A stretch of 64,000 nucleotides of DNA from Dolomedes plantarius (taxonomy: Eukaryota > Arthropoda > Arachnida > Araneae > Dolomedidae). The position numbers and the translations under genes are program-made. Of the stretch, positions 11,101 through 23,859 are shown piece by piece. Below the pieces are notes generated by a model. It searched no databases. It was given only the letters and a program-made list of their open reading frames with translations, and was not told the origin of the DNA. The stretch is taken from positions 183,248,374 through 183,312,373 of the forward strand of contig OU015496.1 of the NCBI GenBank assembly GCA_907164885.2, read 5' to 3'. The first letter of the stretch is position 1, and each line of letters begins with the position of its first letter.

Positions 11101-12962
11101 TACCATCGCTTTACCCACAGTGCCATCAATCTGTGAGACTCCATCAGGACAAAGCTAGCAGTCACACATCAAAATCTACTGTAAATTTCCTAAAAGAAAT
11201 GGAACAAAAAACTGGTATCAAAGCCATACCCTTCACTGCTAAATCTCCCGATGTATCACCTATGGATTTTTGTGCTTTCGGACTTTTAAAATCTGCATTA
11301 TCCAAACGTCGTCCCAAAACCCTTACAGGACTCTGGAAAGCTGTTCAGGAGGAATGGGATAGAATATCTCTTCTGACACTTCAAAAGGCATTATTATCCT
11401 GGAAATTGCGGTGTCGAAAGATAGTTCAGAATAAGGGATGTCAAATATAACATATATTTAAAACTCTGAGATATATTTAAAACTCTGAGATTCCGGCCCT
11501 CATCAGACAATTAGCTCTTGAGACTATCCATGGAATCCCTCAATCTTCTTTGAAGATATATACCGATGGCAGCAGGGGTGATGGGGGAATTTCTGGCAGT
11601 GGAGTGCACATACCAACTCCTACCGGTGCTGTGGAATTTAAAATTAAAAACCCAGATTTCTGTTCGGTATTTAGATCAGAGCTTATTGCTATCAGGAAGG
11701 GCTTGCAGTATGCGTGTCAAGTTGAGGATCAATTTCACGATGTCTGGATTTTAACTGACAGCCGTGCTTCAATTCAGCACCTCTCTAATTGGACTATTAT
11801 TGGGGACCAGACTAGCCTGGACATCTTAGATCTTCTTGACCGGCTTTCATCTGGACACACTATTCATTTCCAGTGGATCCCTTCCCATGTTGGGATCGAC
11901 GGTAATGAAAGGGCCGACTTTTTGGCCAGGACTGCGGCTGAGGAGTACGTGAGTCCTTGTGAGGCACTTACTTTTAGAGAGATTTACTCCCTCATGAAGA
12001 TTAAACAAAACCATCTTTGGAGAACTCCTCCTTGTCACCCATGGTACTTTGGAAGAAGTCCGGGTGGGTCTTTTCAGATCAAGCCCAGAAAGTACCAAAC
12101 GGCCTTCTCGCGCTTCATGAGTGGTCATATAAAAGCACTCACTTTTCGGCAGGGACAGAAGATCTTCCCGGAGTGCCACTGGTGCTCTGCCGACATGGCC
12201 TCCCCTGCCCATATTTTAAATTGTTTGGGTTTTACTAAGGACGAGGTCCTTCTGGACCCTCTACTGATTTTAGACTTTTTGGAAATTTTTGGTTTTATGG
12301 AGATTGTCTAGCCTTGCTAGACAATCTGGGATTAGTTAAAAAAATATATATATAACATTTAAAACACAAGAATTTTACGTAATTTAGTTTTGTGAATACA
12401 ATATACATCGTCTAAAAAATGTGTGAACAGCCTCTGTAATATATGGCCAAGTTTAATTACAAGCATATATACCTTCAACATTCCCCCATGTGTCTGTTAT
12501 ATTCTTTTCTTAATTTTTTCACTCCATGCTAAGCATAGAATGCATATGAAAAATTGCGCTAGACACAAGAAAAAAAAAGAGGTTATTGACATCCTCGCAC
12601 GCCACTATGATGATCCGGATAAAAACAAACACATGAGGACTATTTTCTCCTAACGATGGATCGCTATTGTTTATTAGCGTATTCGACGATATCCGGTCTC
12701 AATTACTTCCTCGTAAGGGTTACAATTAGAATAATAAACCAGGCTATTCTTCCGCAGATAACTTCTTTGCGACAGAACCTCGATAAGACGAAAGAAAGTT
12801 GTATTTACATTACGGCTTCGAATGGGGGATTGTATTCTCCTTACCAATGGTAGCAACAATAAAAAAATTAATTGAATAGTAGTATTTATTGAATGGAAAA
12901 AATATATAAGACAATAGTTGGATTTAGAACAAAGCATTTTTGAGAAATGACTTGTTCGAAAT

Positions 12963-13039
<77 letters not shown>

Positions 13040-16000
13040 CACTTAATATTTTATAGAATACTATATTCCCTTAAATTGTTTATTAAATCATAGAATCTCA
13101 TTCAGCAGGCCAAAATTTGTTCTTCATTAATTTCATTAATGATACCCTTTTTGTCGGAGGGTAAGTGCTTGACAGACTCTATAACTAATGAAAATGTCTG
13201 ACATGACAACATTGGGACAATCTATCAGTTTCCTAACGATGCATGATCCAAAGATCTACGTTTATTTTCCAAAACATCAGATCTTATTAACATTAGATCT
13301 TATAACGTTAGTCAACATATATTTCATCCATTCTATAACATTTATCAGAGCAAACATTCATAGTTCATGATGGAGATTATGCTTTTCACAGAAGTGCCTG
13401 GTAGACAAAATGGAATTCAGCTTGGACAGGGTGTTAAAATATTGTTATCCACAAAATGCTTGAAAAGTTCTCTCCATCTTTTTTAATCCTCTTTCCTTTT
13501 TATGATTTCCCGTATGTTTCATATTTTGACAACCGGAACTCTTTGCAATCACCGATTCGCCGAAATTCTTTACGTGGTAGAATTTTCGGCCGCCTGGAAT
13601 GTGGGCGTACTCAGATGGAAGTATCCTAGGAACTTGGAATTAATTGCCCAAAGTGTCATCTCTAGGCTTTGGAAACGATTCCAAGATGATGGAAATGTCA
13701 GTAGACGTTACGGTACAGGTCGCCCCCGAGTTACAACGCCGAATGAAGATCGGTATTTGGCAGTAACTGCCAAAAGAAGCAGACGGAGAACAGCATCCGA
13801 CCTGTTTCGTCAGCTATCTGCAGCCACAGGTACCACAGTTTCAAGGCAGACCTTGTACAGACGTTTGGGAAATATTGGTCTATATGCTCCGAGGCCTGTC
13901 AGATGTGTTCCTCTCACGGCAACTCACTGTAGGCAGCGATTAGCCTGGAGTAGAGAACATGCAATGTGGACATCGTCACATTGGGCTTGTGTGATGTTTT
14001 CCGACGAGTCCATGTTTAGATTGCAGTCTGATTCACGTCGGACATTCATATGGAGAACACCAGGTACCCGTTACCACCAAGACAACATCATTAGACGACA
14101 CCGTTACGGTGGTGCAGGATTGCTCGTTTGGGGTGGAATTATACTGGGCTCCATAACAGATCTGCATGTTCAAATCGGAACCTTGAACGGCCACATTTAT
14201 CAGGACATCATTCTGGAACAACATGTACGCTTGTTTAGGGGTGCCATGGGCGCAGAATTTGTGTTTATGGATGACAACGCCCGTCCTCACCGAGCAAACA
14301 TCGTAAACGAATGCCTTCAATCTGAGGATATCACCCGTATGGAATGTCCAGCATTCTCACCTGACTTGAATCCGATAGAGCATGTGTGGGATATGCTTGG
14401 CCGACGAGTTGCAGCCAGTCAATGACCTCCTACATGTGTACCGGTACTTGGGAGAGTTTAGTTTGCTGAGTGGAGTTATCTTCCCCAAGATCTTCTCGCT
14501 AATTTGATACTCAGCATGCCTAGGCGTTGTGCGGACTGTATTTCATCGCATGGCAGACATACAAGGTATTAACCATCATACCAACCATGTAATATTAAGT
14601 TTTTGTAAAGGAGATATTTTTTACAATTGCTCCAGGGAGCAAAAATCGTAGTTTTTATGAATGGTATCATACAAACACCATCCTTTTTGTTCTTTATCTT
14701 TTGTTTAATAAATGGTCTTTATGAATAACTCACGTTTGTTTTGTCTCTGAACCTTTACTTGCCGGAGCTGGCAATATCCTTAATTTATGGACATGCGTGT
14801 ATTTCAGAGGATCACATCTATTTCAAAGTTTTCTCGTGTCACGTGGATAGGAAATGTTTCAAAAATTTCGTCATTATTCGAAATTGATACTTCATATAAA
14901 GAGTTATTTATATTTTGGTTAGTATATTTCTGTTTGCGTTTATTTAATATGTATATAAATCCGTTGTAATACGTATTTTAGACCCTAAAAATCGGAAACA
15001 ATCCAGTTTGACCTTATTTTCCGTTTTCTTGTAAACAATGCAACAATGATTTCGCATGTCTGAGTAATATTTCTACACATACTATTTCGAAATCTATCGA
15101 CTTTAACGAGGTTTGGATTGCATGTATTCCTGGAAATTCGAAAATTAATATTTTTTTCTTGCTGTGAATAGAAAACTTTTCAAATGATTTCGTACATAGT
15201 AGATTAAAAAACGAGCTCAATGTATGGAATCTCTTTCCGTACTGTCTAAAATCTGTCAATTTTGGTGGCAATCTTTGCAACTATTTGCCATAATATAAAT
15301 AAAAGGGTAGAAAAAATCAAAGGAACTGGGCGAAATAAAAAAAATCTCAATTATGATGCAGATTTGTCCTCCGTTTAAGATGAATTATGTTAATTGAGAG
15401 TATGATTAATTTATAAGTGTATATGTGTGTGTACTCCAGATGTTTTGGCAGGTACATTTGGTGATTTTATGTAAAGTTTTTCAATTAAACTGATTACTCT
15501 AATATTTTTACCTTATACTAGCTTTTCTAACCCTTTTTTTAAAATGATAATACATATACATAGTTATAAAAAAGTGTTTAAGTTAGACTTTTCTTTCATA
15601 AAGTTATCAGTTTTTTTCAAGGGATCGTGGTTTTTTTTCCCATAGATGCGGTTTTCGATGCATTTGAGGAAATCGTAAATGTACAATTTTATTTTATTGC
15701 ACACTTAAAAAAAATCGTCATTTCAATGTTTTTTATTGTAAATTCTGACAGCAGAATTAGTGACTGTAATACCGGACCAAAAATACAATACCCGTATTCG
15801 GTGTTTTTTCAAACGTTATACCGTGATACCGGTATTAATACCGGTATTGAGAATTTTTCAAAAAGGTGCAAAAGCACAGTTGTTTTTTTTTGGCCACATT
15901 AATTAGTTTTTGCAAAAATGCATAAACTATAAAAATATAAACAATTTTGTTATGTACAAATATAGAATAAAGGAGCAAATGTTATTATCAAATATTATTA

Positions 16001-19000
16001 ATAATAGCTGTAAAATAATAATTTATAACATTAGAAAGGAAAAATATAAATAAAAAAATAAATCACTAGAACAGTAAATATCACATAAAAGTTTTGTTGT
16101 GCAGTCTATTATATAATATCTATTATTAAAGAAAAAAACTAATTTATTAACTGCGTATTTTTGAAATGTGATCGTGAAAAACACAATGCATCTATTAAAT
16201 TGTCATTCAGCCGGGAATATATTTTTGTGTACAAATTAACTACAGTTAAAAATACACTTTCTGGATCTACGCTGGTTGATGGTACTGTTAATAATGAGTG
16301 ATATACTTACTCTAAATATTTGCCTCGAAGTCCTTCATCTTCTAACATTTCGGTCTCTCGTCTGACAGTTTTGAATAAATCTATTTTTTGTATTACTTTT
16401 GTATCATTGTTTGTAACAATTTTTTCATATATTGCTAATACCGGTATTGAAATCAGTAATCGAAACGGAACGAAAATGAGACAGCAAATGATTTAAGTTA
16501 GTACTGCCACATCAATGAAAAAACAATACGTACTTCAAATAACTGTAATGACCAATAATTTAAGTCAAATTTTTGATAAAAAAAATATTTATTATTTATG
16601 GTAATACCGAAATACCGGAATTTATCCTTAGCAAATACCGGTTTTACGAAATTGCAAAATAGCACAAAATACCGGTATACTGGTATTGCAATCACTAAGC
16701 AGAATACTGATTTTTAAAATGCGACAACGAAAACCTGTATCTAGGAGGTTACTTAATGATAAAGAACTGAAATACTACTGTCATTGATTGTTCTAATGTT
16801 TGAATTACTGTTCTCTATTGATTTATTTTGTTCCTTAATCTCCGTGGTGTGGTGGTGGAATTAGAGCCATAACTAAGTTTCTCACATAAATGCTCCTCTG
16901 TATTTCGGTACGGTCTTTAGTCAAATTTCCAGACTACTTGTGCTACAATTATATTTAGACCCAGTAAATACGATTTTTTGAACACGAGTTTTGAATTTAC
17001 GCGATGATAGCGGATGATTATTGAAATTTCAAGCTCAATCTCTTTTGACGGGTTTGCAGTAAAACCAATGGTAAGGGAAGGGTACCTACATTGCCATTTC
17101 CATATTGCAGTTTTTCGTTATTTATTTATTTACAGCAAAGGAATTTTTAAGCAAAAATTGTTAATTTATTCCCATCAAAAGGGTGTAAATCCTTTTTTTT
17201 TTATCAATATACGACATTGAAATTTGTTTAATTGATATTTGTGCACGAACGAATCTGAAGAATTTATACTATCCTAAGGTATTAATAATTTTCTTAAATA
17301 TAAGAACAGTTTTTAAATTTTGAATAGTCGCATCCGATCCCAAACAAAAAAAATGCATCAGAAGGAAAATTTAAATCTGAAATATTTGAACTTACTTCTA
17401 GTTCCGAGAAGGTTCCGGGGTTGTTCCTGAGAATCCAGTACATGGACTGAGCATGGCTTAACGCATGGCTGTAATTGTGGTACTCGATGTTGTGATAATT
17501 TGCCTTCATGGAAGAGAGAAAATAACAAAGCTCAGGCATTGGAAATCTGAAAAGACATAAGAAAACAGATAGGTTCAGTGAATGTGTGCTCGTCTCATGG
17601 AAGGTAAACTTCTGTGGATCTCAGATTTGGTAAGGGCTCAAAAGTAGTAATTTTTCTCTACATTTTCAATCTGCTTTTGTGTTTAAAATAGTTCCCTTTT
17701 TTCCGTATGCTGTTTAAAAATGCAATATTTCTGAGCGCAAAATTTGAGAGACTAATTTTTTAAACATGTTGAGTCTCCTTTTGCTTGAATTAAAACTCGT
17801 GAGAGTTTTGGCATGGATCGGAAAAAGAGTCTAAAGGAAGTTCAACCTCATATAGGCGTCGTTGCAACATTTCGCGTTGCAACAGGAGCATGTTTCAGCG
17901 AGCGTGTCTCATCTACACATTACAAAATCTCTGAGCATTGCAGTAGATTTAGTTTTACTAACACTTCCTTCATAGGATACTTGTAAGATGTCTGCTTAAT
18001 TATATACATGTGAAAGATAACAGTAGTGTAACAGTAATACGAGTCCTCTAACTAGAAATAGAGTTCGGATAATTTTTATCACATACTGTAGAATTAGCTG
18101 TATTGCATTTACAAATCGGTTTCTCACGGTTTCAAAATAGCTGATATTTTACGAGACCTCTGAGTATTGCTTTCAAAATTAAAATAAAATCAACATAATA
18201 CTTCTGTGACAACTTTTAATAGTTTAAAATTTTGTTTTTATTTCTGTACTGCTTGTCAGACTGACTCGGGTCTTAATTTCCATGTAAATGTAATTGTGAC
18301 TATTTCAAAATAGCGGATATTTGATGAGTCCTCTAAGTATTGCTTTTAAAATTGAAACTAAACTTCGCGTATCTTGTCAGAGTCTTCGCAAATTCTAAAA
18401 CTTCAAATTGTAAAAATATGAGACTATTTGTAGCCCTTTGAGTCATACATTCTCAGCCTGTTAGGAGGAATTCCAGAACGAATTCCATTTTTGCCTCAAA
18501 ATGAAGATTTATATTGAGGTAACATTTAACTGCATATTTAAATGTTTAAATCCACTTGTGTTATTCGTCTTATTAATAAAAGAGAATGTTTGCGTGTGTG
18601 TGTGTGCGGCCCCCAGACGAATCTGTGAAACTTACAGCCGTGAAATTTGGCACACGGGTAGTGAAGAGTCTGAACCTCGAAGCCCGAATCTCCAAGCACC
18701 TCGAAGCCCGAATTTTAAATTTTATTACCGTCAATTTTTAATTAATAAAAAACCAACAATTTTTGAAGGGTGAGACCAGAAAATGTAAGAGCCTCTCAGC
18801 CGCCATATTTGATAATGTCAAAATCGATGCATTTTTTTCATGAAAGTACATAAATGTTACATATTTGGAAAGAGCTTTCAAAACTGATAATTTTTTCTGC
18901 TTACAGTTATTCTGTTACTTTAATAGATTTACAGATATTTTAATTCTAAAAGCACTCCACCACTGAGACGAAAGAATCAAATCACCCATCTGTCGGCAGC

Positions 19001-22000
19001 GACGGGAATGAAAATTGACGCTGAATTTATTGACGGGAATTTAATACATTTGTATGGCCCTGAAAAAGGCCATTTTTTTTCTTTTTTGGGGCCCGAGCAT
19101 AGCCGGGCTTCGACCGGCTAGTAATTTATAAATTCCTTTTTTATTATTCCTTTTTATTTCCTTTCTTAAGATATGACTTATCGGCGCTTAACAATACATG
19201 CTTTTGATGTTACCATTTTATTTTCGTTTTCAGTCCTCAAAATATCTATTTTTACGGGTTTTTTTAACTCTAAATCTAATATTTAGCAGAATTTGCAATC
19301 TCACCTGATAAATTCATTGACATTTAAAACTGATTTATTCACAAACGTAGAGAAGAATAATTTGTGAAGAATGGTTACAAAAGGTTCACTTCCAATAATG
19401 TTATAACATAAATATGCGCCCGAAACACAAGACCTCAGATGGGGGTGATTAAAGATAGGGATAGCCTGCATAACATTTTTTATTTTATTTTAGTGAGAAT
19501 ATTACTTTATGTAGGATTACGAAAGTACAAATGACAATTCGCGTCGTGGTGTTACGTCAGCAGGTGATTAGATTCTCAGATAGGAAGGTAGGAAGACGAG
19601 CGGGTATATTATAAAGAGAGAAAATTAAAGAAAATCTGCCGTGTTGTGTTATGTAAAATTTACTTTTTAATTAATCTGATGAGGTGTATTTCAGTGTGGC
19701 AAGTGGCCCACTATTATATGTTACTGCTTATTACCATGTTTTTATTAACTCGCTTTCTTGTTTTGTTTGTATGTGTGTGTGTGTGTCCAGTACAAATCTT
19801 GCAATCGATTTTTAACTAACTTCCCGACTAGCTAGACATTTGAAACTTTTAGAATAGCTCAGAACACGATGACAATGCATTTTTTAATACTTTTAGCCAT
19901 CTTTAAGCAGAATTGAATTCTTTTTCAGTTAATTTTGTTTTGTAGACTGGTGCAGCCATCTATCGACCGGGACGAGAACGAAAAGTTAAATGCAAGTTAA
20001 CTTCCAATTAACTTAATGGGATAATTCATCAAAAAATTTTAAAAAGGTATTTATTAATACATAGAATTGTCAACTATATATGATTCAACAGAAAATTTAA
20101 AAACATGGTATATAAAAAGTTCTTTTTATCTTGTAATTATTTTTAAAAGCAACTTTATATTTTATAATAAAAGCTTTTTAATTTTAATTTGTAATCATGA
20201 TGATTGGACTTCAAATAACTGCTTCACTCTGCTTCATTGGCAAGATTAATAATTTTTCACCAACCTTACCTTACACTTTTTTTTTCAGTGAACAAATACA
20301 AATAATGCATAAATTGACAGTGTTTCGATGACGAGTTCTAAATATCAGTACAGGTAATGCGTGCTTATTTGTACCACAAATTGTATAAAGAGGATAAAAA
20401 ATTAGGAATAAAAATGTTTATGGTTAAAACTTTTTAAATCGTCACTGAAGGCAAGGATCAGTAGATTTCGCGCTGGCTAAGTTAATTCTCTTTTATGATC
20501 TTTCACTCTCAATTGATTAACCGTTCCTTTTTGCCGTGAGTAAAATCTTTGTGTTTGGAACACTTAAGATCTTTCTCCGATAAGATTGAATGTTCTGCAG
20601 AAATTGCATTTTAATCACAATTTTAATGCAAGTTTATTTACATAGTAGGGTCTCGTCTTAAGGCATCTAATCTTATATTTGGCAATAGATTATATATAAA
20701 AAATAAACTAGTGGTTTTTTTTATTTGCAACGATCTACTACAATCTGATGCATGAAAAAACAAAGAGCCGAACTTAGCAAAATACTTTCAGAGGAAATAC
20801 ACTGGTAAAACTTTTCTTTGAGTATCTCATCAATGGTCGACAGTTGTTCTGAATAGCAACTGTTTTCGTGGCGTTTGGCTATATTTTAAGTTTGTAGCTG
20901 TTCTTGATGAGTGTATAATGCAATATGCAATATGCTGTAATATGCCATAAATTAAAATCCATGAAAAATAAAATCCAAAATTTTCAAGATTTTGCATGAA
21001 GTCGACCCAAAACGTTAAAAAATAACAAAATTGCTGATTGTAACTGCAACCTATTGTCTAAATCCCTGAAGAAAACTTTACTTTCATTGTTAATCCAGAA
21101 TAAATTCTAGGTCCTATTGATAATCTATTTATATATCCTGTTTAATTAATAGGATGTTAAAAGCAAATTACTAAAATTTTCCATGAAATTAGCCTGCTCA
21201 TTTTCTTGTAGTAACACATTAACGATTACGTAAACATAACCTAATACACGAACGATACGTGTACGTAACATGGTCATATAGAGAGTAATATTAACACACT
21301 TCCTAACACACCCACTGTTTACCGCTGCTTTCAACTTATCTACTACCTAATTTAGAGTTTTATACTCTAACGGATATTGATATTCTAGCGCTCACCTTGT
21401 TCTAAAGCTTCAAATCTGATTTTCTGGTTTTAAATCTTTAAAACAATTCAAAGACGGGAGAGATAATAGCTGATGTTTTCAGTTCGTGCTCAATATAAAC
21501 AAAAAAAAATCTATTTTTAGTAATTTTGCAACAATACGTTACAATATCTGACATGCATTGCAGCAACAATGTTATATTACCATAGTTTTCAACAATAACT
21601 AAAAAACATTTTAGAAAAATCATGACTCTTGCTTCTTAACAATATATACCGTTTATCTACCATAACAATACAAATATTTTCAATTTACTCAAAATCTGTT
21701 CTGCCTTACTCCAAGCATATTAAAAATCTGAAATATTCCCCCTTCTTTAAATTCCATATATAAGTTTCCATTGGTTCAATTACATTACTTGACTTTAAAA
21801 AATGAGTAAATCCCCTCTATGGTCAGATGCTGATACTGATATGACTGACGAAGAGCTCGCTGTTGAAGCTAAAAGAGCTCTCGCTTATTTGCAGTCTAAT
21901 CGGAACTATCGGTGAGCAGAAAAGCTTTTTCAGTCTCGAAATTTAACAAAATAACTCGACGAAATTTTTATTTCATAACATTTTACAAAAAATATCATAA

Positions 22001-23810
22001 ATTTGTATGTGCGAGGGCAAACAAAAATTGTTGCAAGCTTTGAGATCTTCTGTAAACTTTTGGTTAACCCTCTATTCATAATTATACGAAATATTCCAGC
22101 TAATATCAATATCGCTCTGAAATGAAGATATATTTTGAGAAAATTCTTATTAATATTTCGGTTATTTCGCGTTTCTTATAATTCGAAAATTGGATTTCAT
22201 TATTCCTCATCAGGGCCCGACTTAGCCTAATTGGGGCCCGGGGCAAAAACATCTTTGGGGCCCCCCTCTGCTCCACTACTTCAGTAATGAAGAACCGAAC
22301 TTTATGGAGGTATTTAAATTTTTCACCTCATTATAGATATATAACAAAAAAACTGACTAGAACCTAAAATAGCTATGAAGTCCCCCCCCCCCAAAGGTAT
22401 TATGAAATTAGTTAATCAAAAGAATATTTGACATTTGTGAGAATTTGAGAGAATACAACTTATAATTGATTAATGTGATTTCTCAGTGTTGCGAAAATCC
22501 AACAGAATCCACTGAACACGATGCAACTGAATTTTTCGCAGTTGCAATTAAGATGATCTAGTTAACAATCATATCGCTGCAGTTTGTGAACTTTTCACAA
22601 GTTTCCGAAATGCAGTTTTCTGATTGTTAACTTTGTCATCTAGCTGCGAAAAATCCATATCCTTCCTGACATTAGGGCGGAATTCAGCTAAATTTCGCCC
22701 TAGAAAGCCATGGATTTACGAAGTATAGATATTTTGTGTTCATACGATAGATTAACGGAGAAGCTAACATAAAACTGACGAATTTTACACTGTACTGATA
22801 TTTTGTTTTTAAAAAGTTCATTAAAGAAGGAAACGTAAAATAAACTTTCTATTTGATTTGGGGGCTCCTCTGAAGTGGGGGCCCGGGGCAACTGCCCCGT
22901 ATGCCCCTGCCTTAGTCAGGCTCTGTTCCTCATTATTTTGAACAACATCTTGTCTGAGCTCAGCAAAAAATAATTTTAATGGCATTTTGGGTTGATTTAC
23001 CTTCTTCAAACCACCTGAACGTTTTTCTTTCCTTTTTCCACTGCTTTGAGTCACATAAAGAAGCTAGTGTCACTTTTCTGAATAATCAAAATATTTCTAC
23101 AGTATCTACAGGCGGAGACTGACTTGTAACAAAACTGTAATGTAGCATGACGTAACACGAGCATTCGGTAGTCAGTACCTGAAAGCGAGCTCTGAGCCGC
23201 TTTAGTTGAGTAATCGGGCTTCACTAGATTGTAGGTTTTTCCGCGAATCCCTTTGTTCATTACATTACAGGTCACACTGAAGTGACTGATGTGGAGCACC
23301 TTTTGAGTCAAGCATTCAAAACGAGCATTCGAAAAGAAACAAGGGCACACTTGTAATGTAATACTCATGACAAGCATTACATTACAACGTTACGTTACAA
23401 GTCAGTCGCCATATTTAGATCTTTCTCTTTCAAACGGATAAAAGCAGAGACATTTGAATTTATCCATATTCCAGTAATCTTAAATGATGGAAAACCCTGT
23501 AAAGTATGATGAAATAAGGCTGAGGGAATATAAAAGTCTTAAATAATTCACAATAATTAACCGTTTAAAAAGACTCGATTATGTTAATCAAACCTTTAAT
23601 CGATTGTGCTAATGATAGGGAAATATTTTGATTTTTCTATTTCCTGATTTATACCACTACCTTATGTGCAAAATTTCCCTTATAAAGATACGTTTATGTT
23701 TTTATCACTTTTGGAGGTGATTTTCCGCCAAGCCTTTTAATTTTATGTTTGGGTGAAGTTACATGTCCACTTTTCTGAGGACACTCGTCAAAAGTTAGTG
23801 TAAACATTCG

Positions 23811-23859
<49 letters not shown>

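Larger units (their letters stand above)
10241..12436 (+). mobile_element. Mariner-family element with nested LINE fragment
   Basis: Terminal inverted repeats of about 29-30 bp, CAGAGGCTGTTCGCACATTC on the left and its near-complement ending GAACAGCCTCTG on the right, are flanked on both sides by TA (10239-10240 and 12437-12438). Both features define a Tc1/mariner insertion. The transposase pseudogene is at 10384-11450. A 5'-truncated LINE end at about 11490-12330 is nested between it and the right terminus. Confidence 0.9.
5170..17395 (-). other. PDE intron of 12.2 kb
   Basis: Intron between the YHN exon and the HD exon. It contains the SINE at 5800-5971, a Tigger-like end at 6369-6438, two hairpins near 9139 and 9383, the mariner element at 10241-12436, a TA microsatellite, a Tc1 pseudogene and a hAT element, each listed separately. 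The stretches 6440-9100, 9420-10240, 14573-15757 and 16706-17395 hold no gene or element that I recognise. Confidence 0.7.

Noticed and set aside
11847..12212. Minus-strand 121-codon frame
   Set aside because: Complement of the LINE RNase H frame, which has clear catalytic motifs on the plus strand.
12674..13042. Minus-strand 122-codon open frame
   Set aside because: Its first third is Ile-Tyr repeats from the AT microsatellite and the rest has no motif.
22700..23054. Minus-strand frames of 63 and 77 codons
   Set aside because: They cover the right end of the hAT element and its flank.
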